Below, piece after piece: positions 41,644 through 50,749 of a stretch of 64,000 nt of DNA. Numbering within the stretch: the first letter of the stretch is position 1; every line of letters starts with the position of its first letter. Below the pieces are notes generated by a model, which worked only from the letters and a program-made list of their open reading frames with translations, searched no databases and was not told where the DNA came from. Source of the DNA: Nonomuraea aridisoli (GTDB lineage Bacteria; Actinomycetota; Actinomycetes; Streptosporangiales; Streptosporangiaceae); assembly GCF_003236395.1 (NCBI RefSeq), contig NZ_POUD01000006.1:1-64000 (forward strand), in the 5' to 3' direction. A program made the position numbers and the translations under genes.

Positions 41644-41829
41644 TCACGGTGAAACCCCCGGGCACCCTGCCCGGGGGTTCTGCTTTTGCGGGTCGCGTAC
41701 CTGGCGGGCGCACCAGCGGGTGACCTGATACGTCTCGTGATCGGCCTTGGACCGCTCCGACATCCGCAGCAGCACGTGCCGCAGTTCACTCTCGGAGCGA
41801 TGAAGTTCGCGCAGCTGCGTCGACTCCAT
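41644..41829 (-). pseudogene. Possible remnant of a small alpha-helical protein gene
   Basis: A 61-codon frame starts MESTQLRELHRSESELRHVL and continues as a plausible amphipathic helical protein (RMSERSKADHETYQVTRWCA), reminiscent of short helix-bundle proteins common in actinomycetes. After ARQVRDP the sequence becomes shadow-like and runs into the rbpA terminator. This pattern fits a gene whose 3' end was lost; it could also be chance coding. No ribosome site is clear. Confidence 0.35.
41655..41680 (+). terminator. Terminator of rbpA
   Basis: CCCCCGGGCA (41655-41664), loop CCC, TGCCCGGGGG (41668-41677) is a perfect 10-bp stem followed by TTCTGCTTTT. It is the most classical terminator in the window. 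Confidence 0.85.
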
Positions 41830-42054
41830 CCTCGAACCGGGTCTCACCGAGCACGACCGCCGAGCGCCAAGCATGAGGTCCCACACAGCAACGGCGGCGC
41901 ACAATACCGCCCTCAATCCGCGACGGCGACGACCTCGCCACCACGACACCATCACCATGCATCCCAGCCACGTCACCGGAACCGCACGGACTCCCAGGTC
42001 GCAGGCCCGCGGACACCAGCCCCCCTACGTACAACGGCCGCGCGAAAAGAGGTG

Positions 42055-42561
42055 TCAGGAGTCGCGGTCGTCGCGGATCACTTCGCCGTGCACCACGCGG
42101 CCGCCCTGCGGCGCTTCCGCGCCCGGGAAACCGGCGGACGGGGGGAAGCCCGCCGACGGCGGGAACATTCCGGCGTACGGCGAGGCGGCGGCCATGCGCT
42201 TGACGCGGCGCTGGAAGAACCACGCGCCCAGGCGGCGCATCAACGGCCGGGTGAACGGCAGCACGCACAGGAAGCCGAAGATGTCGGTGAAGAAGCCCGG
42301 CGTCAGCAGCAGCGCGCCGCCCACGAGCACGAGCCCGCCGTCGGCCAGCTCGCGGTCGGGCATGCGCCCGGTCTGCAACGCGGTCTGCAGCGCGCGCCAG
42401 GCCCTGCGTCCCTCACGCCGCACGATCCAGGCGCCCAGCAGGCTGTCGGCGATGAGCAGGGCGACGGTGAGCGGCCCGCCGATCACGGAGCCGATCTGGA
42501 TCAGCAGCCAGACCTCCAGGACGGGGACGACCAGGAAGGCCAGGAAGAGCAGCAGCCGCAT
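42055..42561 (-). CDS. fxsA: FxsA family membrane protein
   Basis: This is a 168-residue cytoplasmic-membrane protein of the FxsA family. It has three to four helices, with EVWLLIQIGSVIGG, GALLLTPGFFTDIFGFLCVLP and RPLMRR as family patches. E. coli FxsA modulates phage F exclusion; the role here is unknown. The C-terminal tail holds a short direct repeat FPPSAGFPPSAGFPGAE. GAGGAAACG before ATG 42561 fixes this start; the GTG at 42579 is less likely. Confidence 0.88.
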   Translation of the reverse strand: MRLLLFLAFLVVPVLEVWLLIQIGSVIGGPLTVALLIADSLLGAWIVRREGRRAWRALQTALQTGRMPDRELADGGLVLVGGALLLTPGFFTDIFGFLCVLPFTRPLMRRLGAWFFQRRVKRMAAASPYAGMFPPSAGFPPSAGFPGAEAPQGGRVVHGEVIRDDRDS

Positions 42562-42645
42562 CGTTTCCTCGTTTCGCACGCGCGTGTCAGTGAGAACAAC
42601 GCGCGGACGCCCCGATGCGTTCCGCCGGCGGCGAGCCCGCGGGGG

Positions 42646-43395
42646 TCAGGGGCGGCGGGGGCCCTTGATGCGCCCGGGCAGGCCGGTGACGCCCCACAGG
42701 CCGATCCGCCAGAGCGCCTCGGACATGACCTTGCCGCTCATCTTGCTCTTGCCGACCGTCCGCTCCACGAACGTGATCGGCACCTCCACGACGCGCAGCC
42801 CGTGGCGCGACGTCCGCAGCGTCAGGTCGACCTGGAAGCAGTAGCCCTGCGACTCGACCCCGGCCAGGCCGACCTTCTCCAGGGTGGCGGCGCGGTAAGC
42901 ACGGAAGCCGGCGGTCGCGTCGCGCACCGGCAGGCCGAGCATGACGCGGGTGTAGATGTTGGCGCCCTTGGACAGCAGCTCGCGCCGCTGCGGCCAGTTG
43001 ACGACCCGGCCACCGGGCACGTAGCGGGAGCCGATCGCCAGGTCGGCGCCCTCGGCCAGCGCCCGCAGCAGCTTGGGCAGCTCCTCCGGCTGGTGGGAGC
43101 CGTCGGCGTCCATCTCCACCAGCACGTCGAAGCCCTCGTCGAGGCCCCAGCGGAAGCCGGCGATGTAGGCGGCGCCGAGCCCCTGCTTGCCGGGCCGGTG
43201 CAGGACGTGCACCTGGTCGTCGTCGCCGGCGAGCCCGTCGGCCACCTCGCCGGTGCCGTCGGGGCTGTTGTCGTCGGCGATCAGCACGTGGGCATCGGGC
43301 ACCGCGGCCCGCACCCGCTCCACGATCGCGCGCAGGTTGTCGCGCTCGTTGTAGGTGGGCACGACGACGAGCACCCGGCCGAGAGTCTCCATCAT
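42646..43395 (-). CDS. Polyprenol monophosphomannose synthase
   Basis: This is a 249-residue GT2 glycosyltransferase that makes polyprenyl-phosphate-mannose from GDP-mannose for lipoglycan and protein mannosylation. Seen: VVVPTYNERDNL, IADDNSPDGTGEVAD, the DxD-like EMDADGSHQPEEL and VVEVPITFVERTVGKSKM. There is no C-terminal membrane domain, as in the Ppm2 half of mycobacterial Ppm1. It overlaps the lnt gene stop (ATGA), so both are coupled. Confidence 0.9.
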   Translation of the reverse strand: MMETLGRVLVVVPTYNERDNLRAIVERVRAAVPDAHVLIADDNSPDGTGEVADGLAGDDDQVHVLHRPGKQGLGAAYIAGFRWGLDEGFDVLVEMDADGSHQPEELPKLLRALAEGADLAIGSRYVPGGRVVNWPQRRELLSKGANIYTRVMLGLPVRDATAGFRAYRAATLEKVGLAGVESQGYCFQVDLTLRTSRHGLRVVEVPITFVERTVGKSKMSGKVMSEALWRIGLWGVTGLPGRIKGPRRP

Positions 43396-45044
43396 CCGTC
43401 GTTCCTCATCCGGTCGCCTCGCCGCCTGCCACGCCACACGGCGACTCCCACCGCCGCCGCTCCCATCACCATCAATGCCCATTCGGGAAGGGCGCCCACC
43501 TTCGTGGCGATCGTTTCCTTCGTGCGCACCGGGACCGTCACCACGTTCATGTCCGGGACCAGCTCCTTGGTCTGCCAGGAGACCTTACCGTCAGGCGTGA
43601 CGTACGCGGAGATCCCTGTCGTGGCGGCGGTGACCACGGCGCGGTTGTGCTCGACGGCGCGCAGCTTCGACATGGCCAGCTGCTGGGTCGGCAGGTTGGA
43701 CAGCGCGTAGCTGGCGTTGTTGGTCTGCACCACGAGCGGGGTGCCGCCGGCGCGTACGGTGCCGCGCACGGTGTCGTCGTAGGCGACCTCGTAGCAGTTG
43801 ACCGCGCCGATCGTCACCGGGCCCAGCTTCAGGTCGCCGGGCCGGTTGCCGGGCACCGACTGCCGGCCCACCAGGTTGGCCCGCTCCGACAGCGCCAGCA
43901 CGATCTCCTTGAACGGGGTGTACTCCCCGAACGGCACGAGGTGCTGCTTGTCGTAGTAGGCGCCCGGCCCGGTCACCGGGTCCCACACCAGGCTGCGGGT
44001 GGCGCGGTTCTCCTCGCCGATCGCCACGACGGCGCCGACGAGCGTGGGCACGCCGACGTCGCTCACGGAGTCCTGGATGATGGCGCGGGCGACCGGGTCG
44101 CGGTAGGGGTCGATGTCGGTGGAGTTCTCCGGCAGCACGACGAGGTCGGGCTTGGGCAGCCTGCCCTCGCGTACGGCCTGGGCCAGGCGTTTGGTCTCGT
44201 TGGCGTGGTTCTTCAGCACGACGGCCGGCTCGTCGCCGAGCGCGTACATGCCGCGGCCGGGGACGTTGCCCTGCACGATGCCGATGTTGACGCTGCGGCC
44301 CTCGTCGCCGTACCGGGGGACGGCGAGGCCCAGCACGGGCACGGCCAGCGCGAGCGCCAGCGGCGCGGCCCTGCGCACCGCCTTGCCCCGGGACAGGACG
44401 GCCATGGCCAGCAGCGCGCCGCAGAGGGCGACGGCGAACGACACCAGCGGCACGCCGCCGAGCGCGGCGTACGGGGTGAACATCGACTCGCCCTGGCTGA
44501 AGGCCGCCCGCGCCCACGGGAAGCCGCCGATCGGCACGAGGCTCCTGGCCCATTCCATGGCGACCCACAGGCAGCCGAACCACAGGGGCCAGGCCCGCAG
44601 GCGGAACACGAGCGCGGCCGGCGCCGCCATGGCGGCGTAGAAGAGGCTCTCGAGACCGACCAGCATGAACCAGACGTCGTCGCCGATCGAGCGCACCCAC
44701 GCGAGGGTGGGGAAGAGGAAGACGGCGGCGGCCAGGTAGCCGAGCCAGGCGGCCCGCCTCGGGCGGGTGCCGTACAGGCAGGCCGCGATGAGGCCGATGC
44801 CGAGCGGGGCGCACGGCCACCAGTCGAGCGGCGGGAAGGCCGTGAAGAGGGCCAGCCCGCCCGCGACGGCCGCCGCGACCCGGCCGGGCAGCACCCACCG
44901 TGACTCCCGCTCGCCCGCGCCGGTGGAAGCGCCGCCCTCACCGGGCGACGGCGTGTCGTCGGGGGCGCCGGCCGGGGGCGCGGGAGCGTCGCCCGCCGGG
45001 TCCGGCCCGGCGGCGGGGGGAAGGCTCGTGCTGTCCTGAACCAC
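43392..45044 (-). CDS. lnt: Apolipoprotein N-acyltransferase
   Basis: This is a 550-residue membrane enzyme that adds the third acyl chain to lipoproteins. It has a Pro/Gly-rich cytosolic N-tail (about 45 residues), six or more membrane helices and a periplasmic nitrilase domain with the Glu-Lys-Cys triad: PENSTD, YDKQHLVPFGEYTP, and NCYEVAYDD. In mycobacteria this domain is fused to the Ppm synthase; here they are two overlapping genes. GAGGAGACC precedes the GTG start. Confidence 0.92.
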   Translation of the reverse strand: MVQDSTSLPPAAGPDPAGDAPAPPAGAPDDTPSPGEGGASTGAGERESRWVLPGRVAAAVAGGLALFTAFPPLDWWPCAPLGIGLIAACLYGTRPRRAAWLGYLAAAVFLFPTLAWVRSIGDDVWFMLVGLESLFYAAMAAPAALVFRLRAWPLWFGCLWVAMEWARSLVPIGGFPWARAAFSQGESMFTPYAALGGVPLVSFAVALCGALLAMAVLSRGKAVRRAAPLALALAVPVLGLAVPRYGDEGRSVNIGIVQGNVPGRGMYALGDEPAVVLKNHANETKRLAQAVREGRLPKPDLVVLPENSTDIDPYRDPVARAIIQDSVSDVGVPTLVGAVVAIGEENRATRSLVWDPVTGPGAYYDKQHLVPFGEYTPFKEIVLALSERANLVGRQSVPGNRPGDLKLGPVTIGAVNCYEVAYDDTVRGTVRAGGTPLVVQTNNASYALSNLPTQQLAMSKLRAVEHNRAVVTAATTGISAYVTPDGKVSWQTKELVPDMNVVTVPVRTKETIATKVGALPEWALMVMGAAAVGVAVWRGRRRGDRMRNDG

Positions 45045-45558
45045 TCCGGGGTCTCCTCGCCAGTTCGCAACGCCTGCTTGCGAAAACGCTACCGCCCCGC
45101 GGCGGCGCTCAGGTCGGCGCCCGCGCCGGATGATCAGACGGAAACAGGCGACAGGGTGATCCCGCGGCTGACGGGACCACCCGGCGCACAGGCGAGTCCT
45201 GGTGCACGGGAACGGGAAGAGGGCCCGGAAACCCTTCGGACCGGACCCGTCTCGTCGGCGGCGAGCGCGGAATTCCGTTGTCTACTGGGCTCCCGGGCCC
45301 GTCCCGGGTCCAACCCCCCGCCCGGTTGGGGTGCCCCGACTCGACGGACCGACGGCCCTGCACCTGGCTGTGTGGACGAAGTCACGCTCCGTCACGGACG
45401 CAGGATCCGGCGATGTCAGAGACGGCCAACCGGCCAAGTCCCGTGCTGGACTGCGCAGCAAACTACCGACTCCACCTCAGATGTCAACCGTGTCCCGATC
45501 AGCAGAAACATCAAGTTTTCGCAGGTGGGACATGTTCGGCCGGTGGCTGCAAAGCCGG
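45045..45558. other. Gene-free stretch between lnt and the HelR-like gene
   Basis: Open frames on both strands are short, Pro/Arg/Gly-rich and lack ribosome sites, and none has recognisable features. A GGGCTCCCGGGCCCG segment (45287-45302) can fold. I see no RNA gene, repeat or promoter that I would name here. It contains the upstream regions of lnt and the downstream region of the HelR-like gene. Confidence 0.5.
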
Positions 45559-47856
45559 TCAAACCCCATTTGCCGACAGCGTCGAGCGGCTTGGCAAGCC
45601 CCGCAGCGCGTCCGACAGCGGGCGCTCGTGGACCACCCCGAGCCGCTGCGTGGCGCGCGTCAGGGCGACGTACAGGTCGCTCGGGCCGCGCGGCGACTGG
45701 GCGGCGATGAGGTCCGGCTCGGCCACGATCACCGAGTCGAACTCCAGGCCCTTGGCGTCGGCCACGCCGAGGACGGCGACCGGCGCGTCGAGTGCCTGCT
45801 CTCCCCCGGCCCGGCCCGCTCCCGGCCGTACGACGACGGCGCCGGGCACCGCGCCGGTGATCTGCTCGCCCAGGTCGGCCAGCAGCGCGTCGGGCACCAC
45901 GACGGCGACCTTGCCGCCCTCGCCGACCTCGGCCTTGACGATCTCGGGAAGCGCCGTCAGGGGCGCCGACCACGGCCGCGCGCCGGACTCGCGCACCGAC
46001 GTGGGCGCCTCCAGCGCGGGGTCGACGGTGGCGAGGACGCGGGCGGCCACCTCCATGAGCTCGACGGGCGTACGGTAGTTGACCGTCAGCCGCTCCTGCC
46101 GCCAGCGCCCGGCGACGTACGGGTCGAGGACCTCGCCCCAGGAGCGGGCCCCGGCCACCGAACCGGTCTGGGCGATGTCGCCGACGATCGTCATCGACCG
46201 GGTGGGGCAGCGCCGCATGACCGCCCGCCACGCCATGGGCGACAGCTCCTGGGCCTCGTCCACGATGACGTGCCCGTACGCCCAGGTGCGGTCGGCGGCG
46301 GCGCGCTCGGCGGTCGTCAGGCGGGGGCCCTCGCCGCGCTGGCGCTCGGCCAGCCGCTCGGCCTCCATGACGTCGGACAGGCCGGTCAGCTCCAGGACCT
46401 CGCGGGCGTAGGCGAGCTCGGCCTCGCGTTCGTGCTCCTCGGCCTGCCGGGCGGCGGCCAGCTCCTCCTCGGCCTGCAGCGCGGTGGCGCGCAGCACCTG
46501 CTCGTCGATCTCGCCGAGCAGGTCGGCGGCCTCGTCGAGCAGCGGCACGTCGGCGTCGGTCCACGGGCCGCCGTCGCGGCGCAGCAGGGCGCGTTCGGCG
46601 GGGGCCAGCGCGGAGGCCGCGTGGTCGAGGCGCTCCTGGGAGCCGTACAGGCCGAGCAGGAGGCGCTGGGGCGTCAGGTACGGCCACAGCCGGTTGAGCG
46701 CCGTCTTGACCACCAGCTCGGTACGCAGGTCCTCCCGCAGGTCGGCGAGGTCGTCCTCGTCGAGCAGCCCCTTGCCGATCTTGCGGGCCTGCTGCCTGGC
46801 CAGGGCGTTGAGCAGCGAGCGCACGAACACGGCGCGGGCCTGGTTGTGCGGCCGGCGCGAGCGGGTGGCCTTGTTCTTGGCGGCGTCCAGCATGGCGCGG
46901 TCGATCGTGAGCGTGACGCGGCCGAGGGGCAGCTCGATCGGCTTGCGCGGCACCCGCTGCCGGTCGCGCACGGCCTTGGCGATCACGTCGGTCATCCGCA
47001 GGTCGCCCTTGAGCGCGGCCACCTCGGGGCGTTCGCGGGCGGTGGCCGTCACACCCGGGTAGAGCTCGCCGACGGTGGACAGCAGCACGTCCGTCTCGCC
47101 GAGCGAGGGCAGCACCTGCTCGATGTAGCGCAGGAAGGTGAGGTTGGGGCCGAGGATGAGCACGCCGCGGCGCTCCAGCCGCTCCCGGTGGGTGTAGAGC
47201 AGGTACGCTGCCCGGTGCAGGGCCACGACGGTCTTGCCGGTACCGGGGCCGCCCTGCACCACGAGCACGCCGTTCAGGTCGCTGCGGATGACGCGGTCCT
47301 GCTCGGCCTGGATGGTGGCGACGATGTCGCGCATGCGGCCGGTGCGTCGCTCGTCGAGCGCGGCCAGCAGCGCGGCCTCGCCGTTGAGCGTGGCGCGGTC
47401 GTCGTCGGTGAGGGAGTCGAGGTCGAGCAGGTCGTCGTCGACGCCCACGACGGTGCGGCCCTTGGTCTGCAGGTGCCGTCGCCTGGTCACGCCCATCGGG
47501 GCGGCCGGGGTGGCGCGGTAGAACGGCTGCGCCACCGGCGCCCGCCAGTCGATGAGCAGGCGCTGCTGGTCGTCGTCGGTGAGGCCGAGCTTGCCGATGT
47601 ACAGGCGGCCCTCGTCGACGTGGTCCAGCCGGCCGAAGACCAGGCCGCGCTCGACCGCCCACAGCCGGGCGAGGCGGGTGGCGTACATCTCGGCGAAGGT
47701 GTCGCGCTCCGACCTGTTCTGCATCGTGCCGACGGCGCCGCTGGCCAGCACCTCCTTGAGCTGACGCTGGGTGCGCTCGCGCAGCGTGTCGAGCCGGTCG
47801 TAGAGGCGGCCGACGTACTCCTGCTCTCGGGCGAGCTCGGTTTGACGGGCCGCCAC
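45559..47856 (-). CDS. HelR/HelD-like RNA polymerase-recycling ATPase
   Basis: This is a 765-residue SF1 helicase-type ATPase related to HelD/HelR, proteins that remodel RNA polymerase and can confer rifampicin tolerance. N-terminal coiled coil (MAARQTELAREQEYVGRLYD onward), then IDWRAPVAQPFY, Walker A GGPGTGKT (202-209), Walker B VIVDEAQELSPM, QTGSVAGARSWGE, and the C-terminal LYVALTRATQRL. The GTG start at 47856 is 4 nt from a palindrome; internal GTG/ATG starts cannot be excluded. A rifamycin-associated element was not recognised upstream. Confidence 0.88.
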   Translation of the reverse strand: MAARQTELAREQEYVGRLYDRLDTLRERTQRQLKEVLASGAVGTMQNRSERDTFAEMYATRLARLWAVERGLVFGRLDHVDEGRLYIGKLGLTDDDQQRLLIDWRAPVAQPFYRATPAAPMGVTRRRHLQTKGRTVVGVDDDLLDLDSLTDDDRATLNGEAALLAALDERRTGRMRDIVATIQAEQDRVIRSDLNGVLVVQGGPGTGKTVVALHRAAYLLYTHRERLERRGVLILGPNLTFLRYIEQVLPSLGETDVLLSTVGELYPGVTATARERPEVAALKGDLRMTDVIAKAVRDRQRVPRKPIELPLGRVTLTIDRAMLDAAKNKATRSRRPHNQARAVFVRSLLNALARQQARKIGKGLLDEDDLADLREDLRTELVVKTALNRLWPYLTPQRLLLGLYGSQERLDHAASALAPAERALLRRDGGPWTDADVPLLDEAADLLGEIDEQVLRATALQAEEELAAARQAEEHEREAELAYAREVLELTGLSDVMEAERLAERQRGEGPRLTTAERAAADRTWAYGHVIVDEAQELSPMAWRAVMRRCPTRSMTIVGDIAQTGSVAGARSWGEVLDPYVAGRWRQERLTVNYRTPVELMEVAARVLATVDPALEAPTSVRESGARPWSAPLTALPEIVKAEVGEGGKVAVVVPDALLADLGEQITGAVPGAVVVRPGAGRAGGEQALDAPVAVLGVADAKGLEFDSVIVAEPDLIAAQSPRGPSDLYVALTRATQRLGVVHERPLSDALRGLPSRSTLSANGV

Positions 47857-47860
47857 CTGA

Positions 47861-47879
47861 CCATTAATGTGGTTAATGG
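47861..47879. promoter_or_regulatory. Palindrome over the HelR-like gene start region
   Basis: CCATTAA-TGTGG-TTAATGG has perfect 7-bp arms. On the minus strand it ends 4 nt before the GTG and contains ATTAAT, a possible -10 for a leaderless transcript. It could be a repressor site that blocks initiation or an mRNA feature. Confidence 0.5.
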
Positions 47880-47984
47880 GACACTCCGGGCCATTCTGCT
47901 TGTTGTTACGACAAACGACGACATTAGCATGCCCGTCGCGGCACTCCCATCACTTTCCCCTTTCCGGACGAGTGCTCGCGCCCC

Positions 47985-48014
47985 TTGACCGGCCCGCACG
48001 GATCTTTTTAGGGT
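47985..48014 (+). promoter_or_regulatory. Promoter of the ROK gene
   Basis: TTGACC (47985-47990), 18 nt, TAGGGT (48009-48014). The start of transcription would fall near 48021, at the edge of the operator palindrome. Confidence 0.55.
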
Positions 48015-48021
48015 CGTCTCC

Positions 48022-48044
48022 CTGTCAGGAAGGCTTCCTGACAG
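48022..48044. promoter_or_regulatory. Perfect 23-bp operator before the ROK gene
   Basis: CTGTCAGGAAG-G-CTTCCTGACAG has perfect 11-bp arms. It lies directly downstream of the promoter and 19 nt before the start, in the position for autorepression. The core AGGAA-N-TTCCT fits ROK-type operators as I know them. Confidence 0.75.
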
Positions 48045-48063
48045 ATCATCCGACGGAGACGCC

Positions 48064-49242
48064 TTGACCGGACCGGTTCCGGGGACCCCCAGTCTGCTAC
48101 GCGCCATCAATGATCGCGCCGCCCTGCGGGCCCTGCTCGAACGCGGCCCCCTGACCCGTCCCGAGATCGGCGCTCTCACGGGGCTGTCCAAGCCCACCGC
48201 GTCCCAGCTGCTGGTCCGGCTGCGGGCGGCCGGGCTGGTGGTGCTCGACGGCGTGCGCGAGGGCCTGCCGGGACGCACGGCGGAGGTCTACCGGATCAAC
48301 CCGGCGGCGGCCTACGCCGGAGCCCTCGACGTCACCCCCGGCCGCATCGAGGCGCGGATCGCCGACATCACCGGCACGGTCGTCGGCGAGCACACACTGC
48401 CCACCCCCCATCCCCTGCAGGGCACGCTGGTGGACCGGCTCGCCGCCGCCCTACGCGGCGCCCGGCCGCCGGACGCCCTGCGCCGCGTCGTGATCGGCGT
48501 GCAGGCCGCGATCGACCCCTCCACCGGCGCTCTGGGGTACGCCGCCGCCGAGGACGTGCCCGGCTGGCAGATCCCCGGCCTGGTGCCGGCGCTCAGCGCC
48601 GGGCTCGGCGTCCCGGTGGCGGTGGAGAACGACGTCAACCTCGCCGCCGTGGCCGAGCGGGCGCACGGCGCCGCCCGGGGCCGGGCGGACTTCGTGCTGC
48701 TCTGGGCCGACCAGGGCATCGGCTCGGCGATCGTGCTGGGCGGGCGGATGCACCGGGGCGCGACCGGCGGCGCGGGCGAGGTCGGCTACATGCCCGCCCC
48801 CGGCGCGCCGACGGCCCGGGAGACCGGCCGTTACGGCCGCCACGGCCTGCAGGCGCTGACCGGCGGGGCCGCGGTGCTGCAGGTGCTGCGCTCGTACGGC
48901 GTGCCGGGCGCGGACTTCCGCCAGGCCGTCGCCCATGCCGCGCGCGAGGCCGAGGGCCGGTCGCTGGCCGGGCTGCGGGACGTGGCCGCCCGGCTGGCCG
49001 TGGGGCTGGCGGCGATCACCTCGGTCATCGATCCCTCGCTGATCGTGCTGACCGGCGGCGTCCCCCTGGCAGGCGGGGAACCGCTGCGCCGGCTGGTCGA
49101 GGAGGAGCTGCACGCCCTCACCATCCCCCGGCCGCCGGTCCGGCTGTCGACCGTCGGCGGCAACCCCGTCCTGGCGGGCGCCCTCAGCGTCGCCCTGGAC
49201 GCCGTACGGGAAGAGGTCCTCGGCTCCCCGCTCCCGGGATGA
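48064..49242 (+). CDS. ROK family transcriptional regulator
   Basis: This is a 392-residue ROK repressor with an N-terminal winged HTH (LTRPEIGALTGLSKPTASQLL) and a sugar-kinase-like ROK domain. VENDVNLAAVAER and IGSAIVLGGRMHRGATGGAGE match the sugar/metal-binding part, but the Cys-rich zinc motif of NagC-type proteins is absent. No ATPase kinase activity is expected. No sugar-catabolic gene adjoins it, so its target may be only itself or distant genes. TTG 48064 has GACGGAGACG upstream. Confidence 0.88.
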   Translation: MTGPVPGTPSLLRAINDRAALRALLERGPLTRPEIGALTGLSKPTASQLLVRLRAAGLVVLDGVREGLPGRTAEVYRINPAAAYAGALDVTPGRIEARIADITGTVVGEHTLPTPHPLQGTLVDRLAAALRGARPPDALRRVVIGVQAAIDPSTGALGYAAAEDVPGWQIPGLVPALSAGLGVPVAVENDVNLAAVAERAHGAARGRADFVLLWADQGIGSAIVLGGRMHRGATGGAGEVGYMPAPGAPTARETGRYGRHGLQALTGGAAVLQVLRSYGVPGADFRQAVAHAAREAEGRSLAGLRDVAARLAVGLAAITSVIDPSLIVLTGGVPLAGGEPLRRLVEEELHALTIPRPPVRLSTVGGNPVLAGALSVALDAVREEVLGSPLPG

Positions 49243-49403
49243 GCGGCGCCACACGAGCACGCCACACCGGGCCCACTTCCCGCGCCCGCCGGGCCCGATC
49301 CACACGGTCATGCTGTCCGCGCACCCCGCCACGGAGGAGGCCGGCGGCACGGCCGCGCACGCCGCCAACCTCACCCCCGCCGCCGACTGGCTGCGCGAGG
49401 CGG

Positions 49404-49895
49404 TCAGGCGATGCCGTCCTGCCGGGTCTCCGGCTCGCCGGCCTCCTCGGAGGGGGCCAGCTCGGGGGCGCGGTGCTCGTACGGGGTGCTCAGCACGACG
49501 GTGGTGCGGGTGGAGACGTTCGCGGAGGCCCTGATCTGCTGCAGCAGGTCTTCCAGTGCCACCGGCGAGGCCACCCGCACCTTGAGGATGTAGCTCTCGT
49601 CGCCGGCCACGCTGTGGCAGGCCTCGATCGCCGACAGGTGCGCCAGCCGCTCCGGGGCGTCGTCGGGCGCCGCGGGGTCGATCGGCTTGATGGACACGAA
49701 CGCGGTCAGCGGCAGCCCCACCGCGTCGTGGTCGATGATCGCGGCGTAGCCGCGGACGACTCCGCGCTTCTCCAGGCGGCGTACGCGCTGGTGGACGGCT
49801 GACACCGAGAGCCCGGTCTCCCTGGCCAGGTCGGTGAAACTCATGCGGCCGTCGCGGGCCAGCAGCGTGACGATCCGGCGGTCGATCTCCTCCAT
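49404..49895 (-). CDS. Lrp/AsnC family regulator
   Basis: This is a 163-residue single-unit Lrp/AsnC protein. It has an HTH (MSFTDLARETGLSVSAVHQR) and a RAM ligand-binding domain (AFVSIKPIDPAAPDDAPERL, in part, then GDESYILKVRV). It regulates amino-acid-related genes as an octamer or dimer in known members. The target is not obvious: the ROK gene is convergent, and the CvnD-like gene lies just upstream on the same strand with 23 nt between. Confidence 0.9.
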   Translation of the reverse strand: MEEIDRRIVTLLARDGRMSFTDLARETGLSVSAVHQRVRRLEKRGVVRGYAAIIDHDAVGLPLTAFVSIKPIDPAAPDDAPERLAHLSAIEACHSVAGDESYILKVRVASPVALEDLLQQIRASANVSTRTTVVLSTPYEHRAPELAPSEEAGEPETRQDGIA

Positions 49896-49918
49896 CGGTC
49901 AAAGGTAGCCGGTCATGG

Positions 49919-50512
49919 TCATGACATGGTCCCGACCGGGGTGACGCCCCTGCGCATCGCGTGCTCCATCAGCGTGATGAGCACCTCCCTGCCGGAGTCG
50001 CGGCGACGGGCGTCACAGCGCACGATGGGGATGCCGGGCTCCAGCCCGATCGCCGAGCGCACCTGCCCGACCGTGAACGGGTCGCTGCCGTCGAAGCAGT
50101 TGAGCGCCACGATGAACGGCTGGTCGCGCTTCTCGAAGTAGTCGACCGACGGGAAGCAGTCCTCCAGGCGGCGGGTGTCGGCCAGCACGACGGCGCCGAG
50201 CGCGCCCAGCGCCAGCTCGTCCCAGACGAACCAGAAGCGCTCCTGGCCCGGCGTGCCGAACAGGTACAACATGTAGTCGTTGCGCAGCGTGATGCGGCCG
50301 AAGTCCATCGCCACGGTGGTGGTGAGCTTCCGCTCGACCCCGGACAGGTCGTCGACGTGGGCGCCGGCCTGCGTGAGAGCCTCCTCCGTGCGCAGCGGGC
50401 GGGTTTCGGAGACGGCGCTCACCATGGTGGTCTTTCCCGCGCCGAAACCTCCCGCGATCAGGATCTTGATGGCGGTCGGCAGCCGCCAACGGTCATAACG
50501 ACCGAATTCCAT
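49919..50512 (-). CDS. CvnD-like small GTPase (conservon GTP-binding protein)
   Basis: This is a 197-residue GTPase of the actinobacterial conservon family (fourth component, CvnD). G1 is GGFGAGKTTMV (residues 21-31), G3 is LFGTPGQERFWF, G4 is LNCFDGS. Such proteins usually follow cvnA (sensor kinase-like), cvnB (roadblock) and cvnC; none of these is adjacent here. The gene starts after an AT-rich 230-bp region and is close to the terpene-synthase-like gene, an association also seen around conservons. Confidence 0.9.
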   Translation of the reverse strand: MEFGRYDRWRLPTAIKILIAGGFGAGKTTMVSAVSETRPLRTEEALTQAGAHVDDLSGVERKLTTTVAMDFGRITLRNDYMLYLFGTPGQERFWFVWDELALGALGAVVLADTRRLEDCFPSVDYFEKRDQPFIVALNCFDGSDPFTVGQVRSAIGLEPGIPIVRCDARRRDSGREVLITLMEHAMRRGVTPVGTMS

Positions 50513-50639
50513 TCAGCACCGCCTGTACATTTCCCGCGCATGCACAACCCCACCCCTGAGGTGCCGTGGTCAGTGGTACCTGTCAAGGCGCGTCGAGATC
50601 CACATGCCTGGCACCGAGACACCCTAGCAACGCCACAAT

Positions 50640-50749
50640 TCCCACTCAAGCCGCAATAATTTACAAGAATAATATGTCCCAATTTGTCGCTTTAAGTAGC
50701 GCAATCCGACGTACTAACAGGTTAAAAGTCAAGGCAGTCTGTCAGAAGA
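50640..50749. other. AT-rich intergenic patch upstream of the CvnD-like gene
   Basis: The segment is unusually AT-rich for this chromosome (runs such as AATAATTTACAAGAATAATA). It separates the CvnD-like gene from the terpene-like gene upstream on the same strand and could hold a promoter, e.g. TTGACT at 50732-50727 on the minus strand. No ORF or terminator is seen. Confidence 0.5.

Noticed and set aside
45078..45710. Plus-strand open frame of 210 codons between lnt and the HelR-like gene
   Set aside because: Low-complexity shadow that runs into the HelR-like gene on the other strand; no start site signals.
47857..48000. Rifamycin-associated element upstream of the HelR-like gene
   Set aside because: I searched by eye for the long GC-rich inverted repeat expected of such elements and saw only the AT-rich CCATTAA dyad; a proper motif scan would decide.
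49310..49534. Small plus-strand frame between ROK and Lrp genes
   Set aside because: The first 30 residues look protein-like, but the rest is a shadow of lrp and there is no ribosome site.
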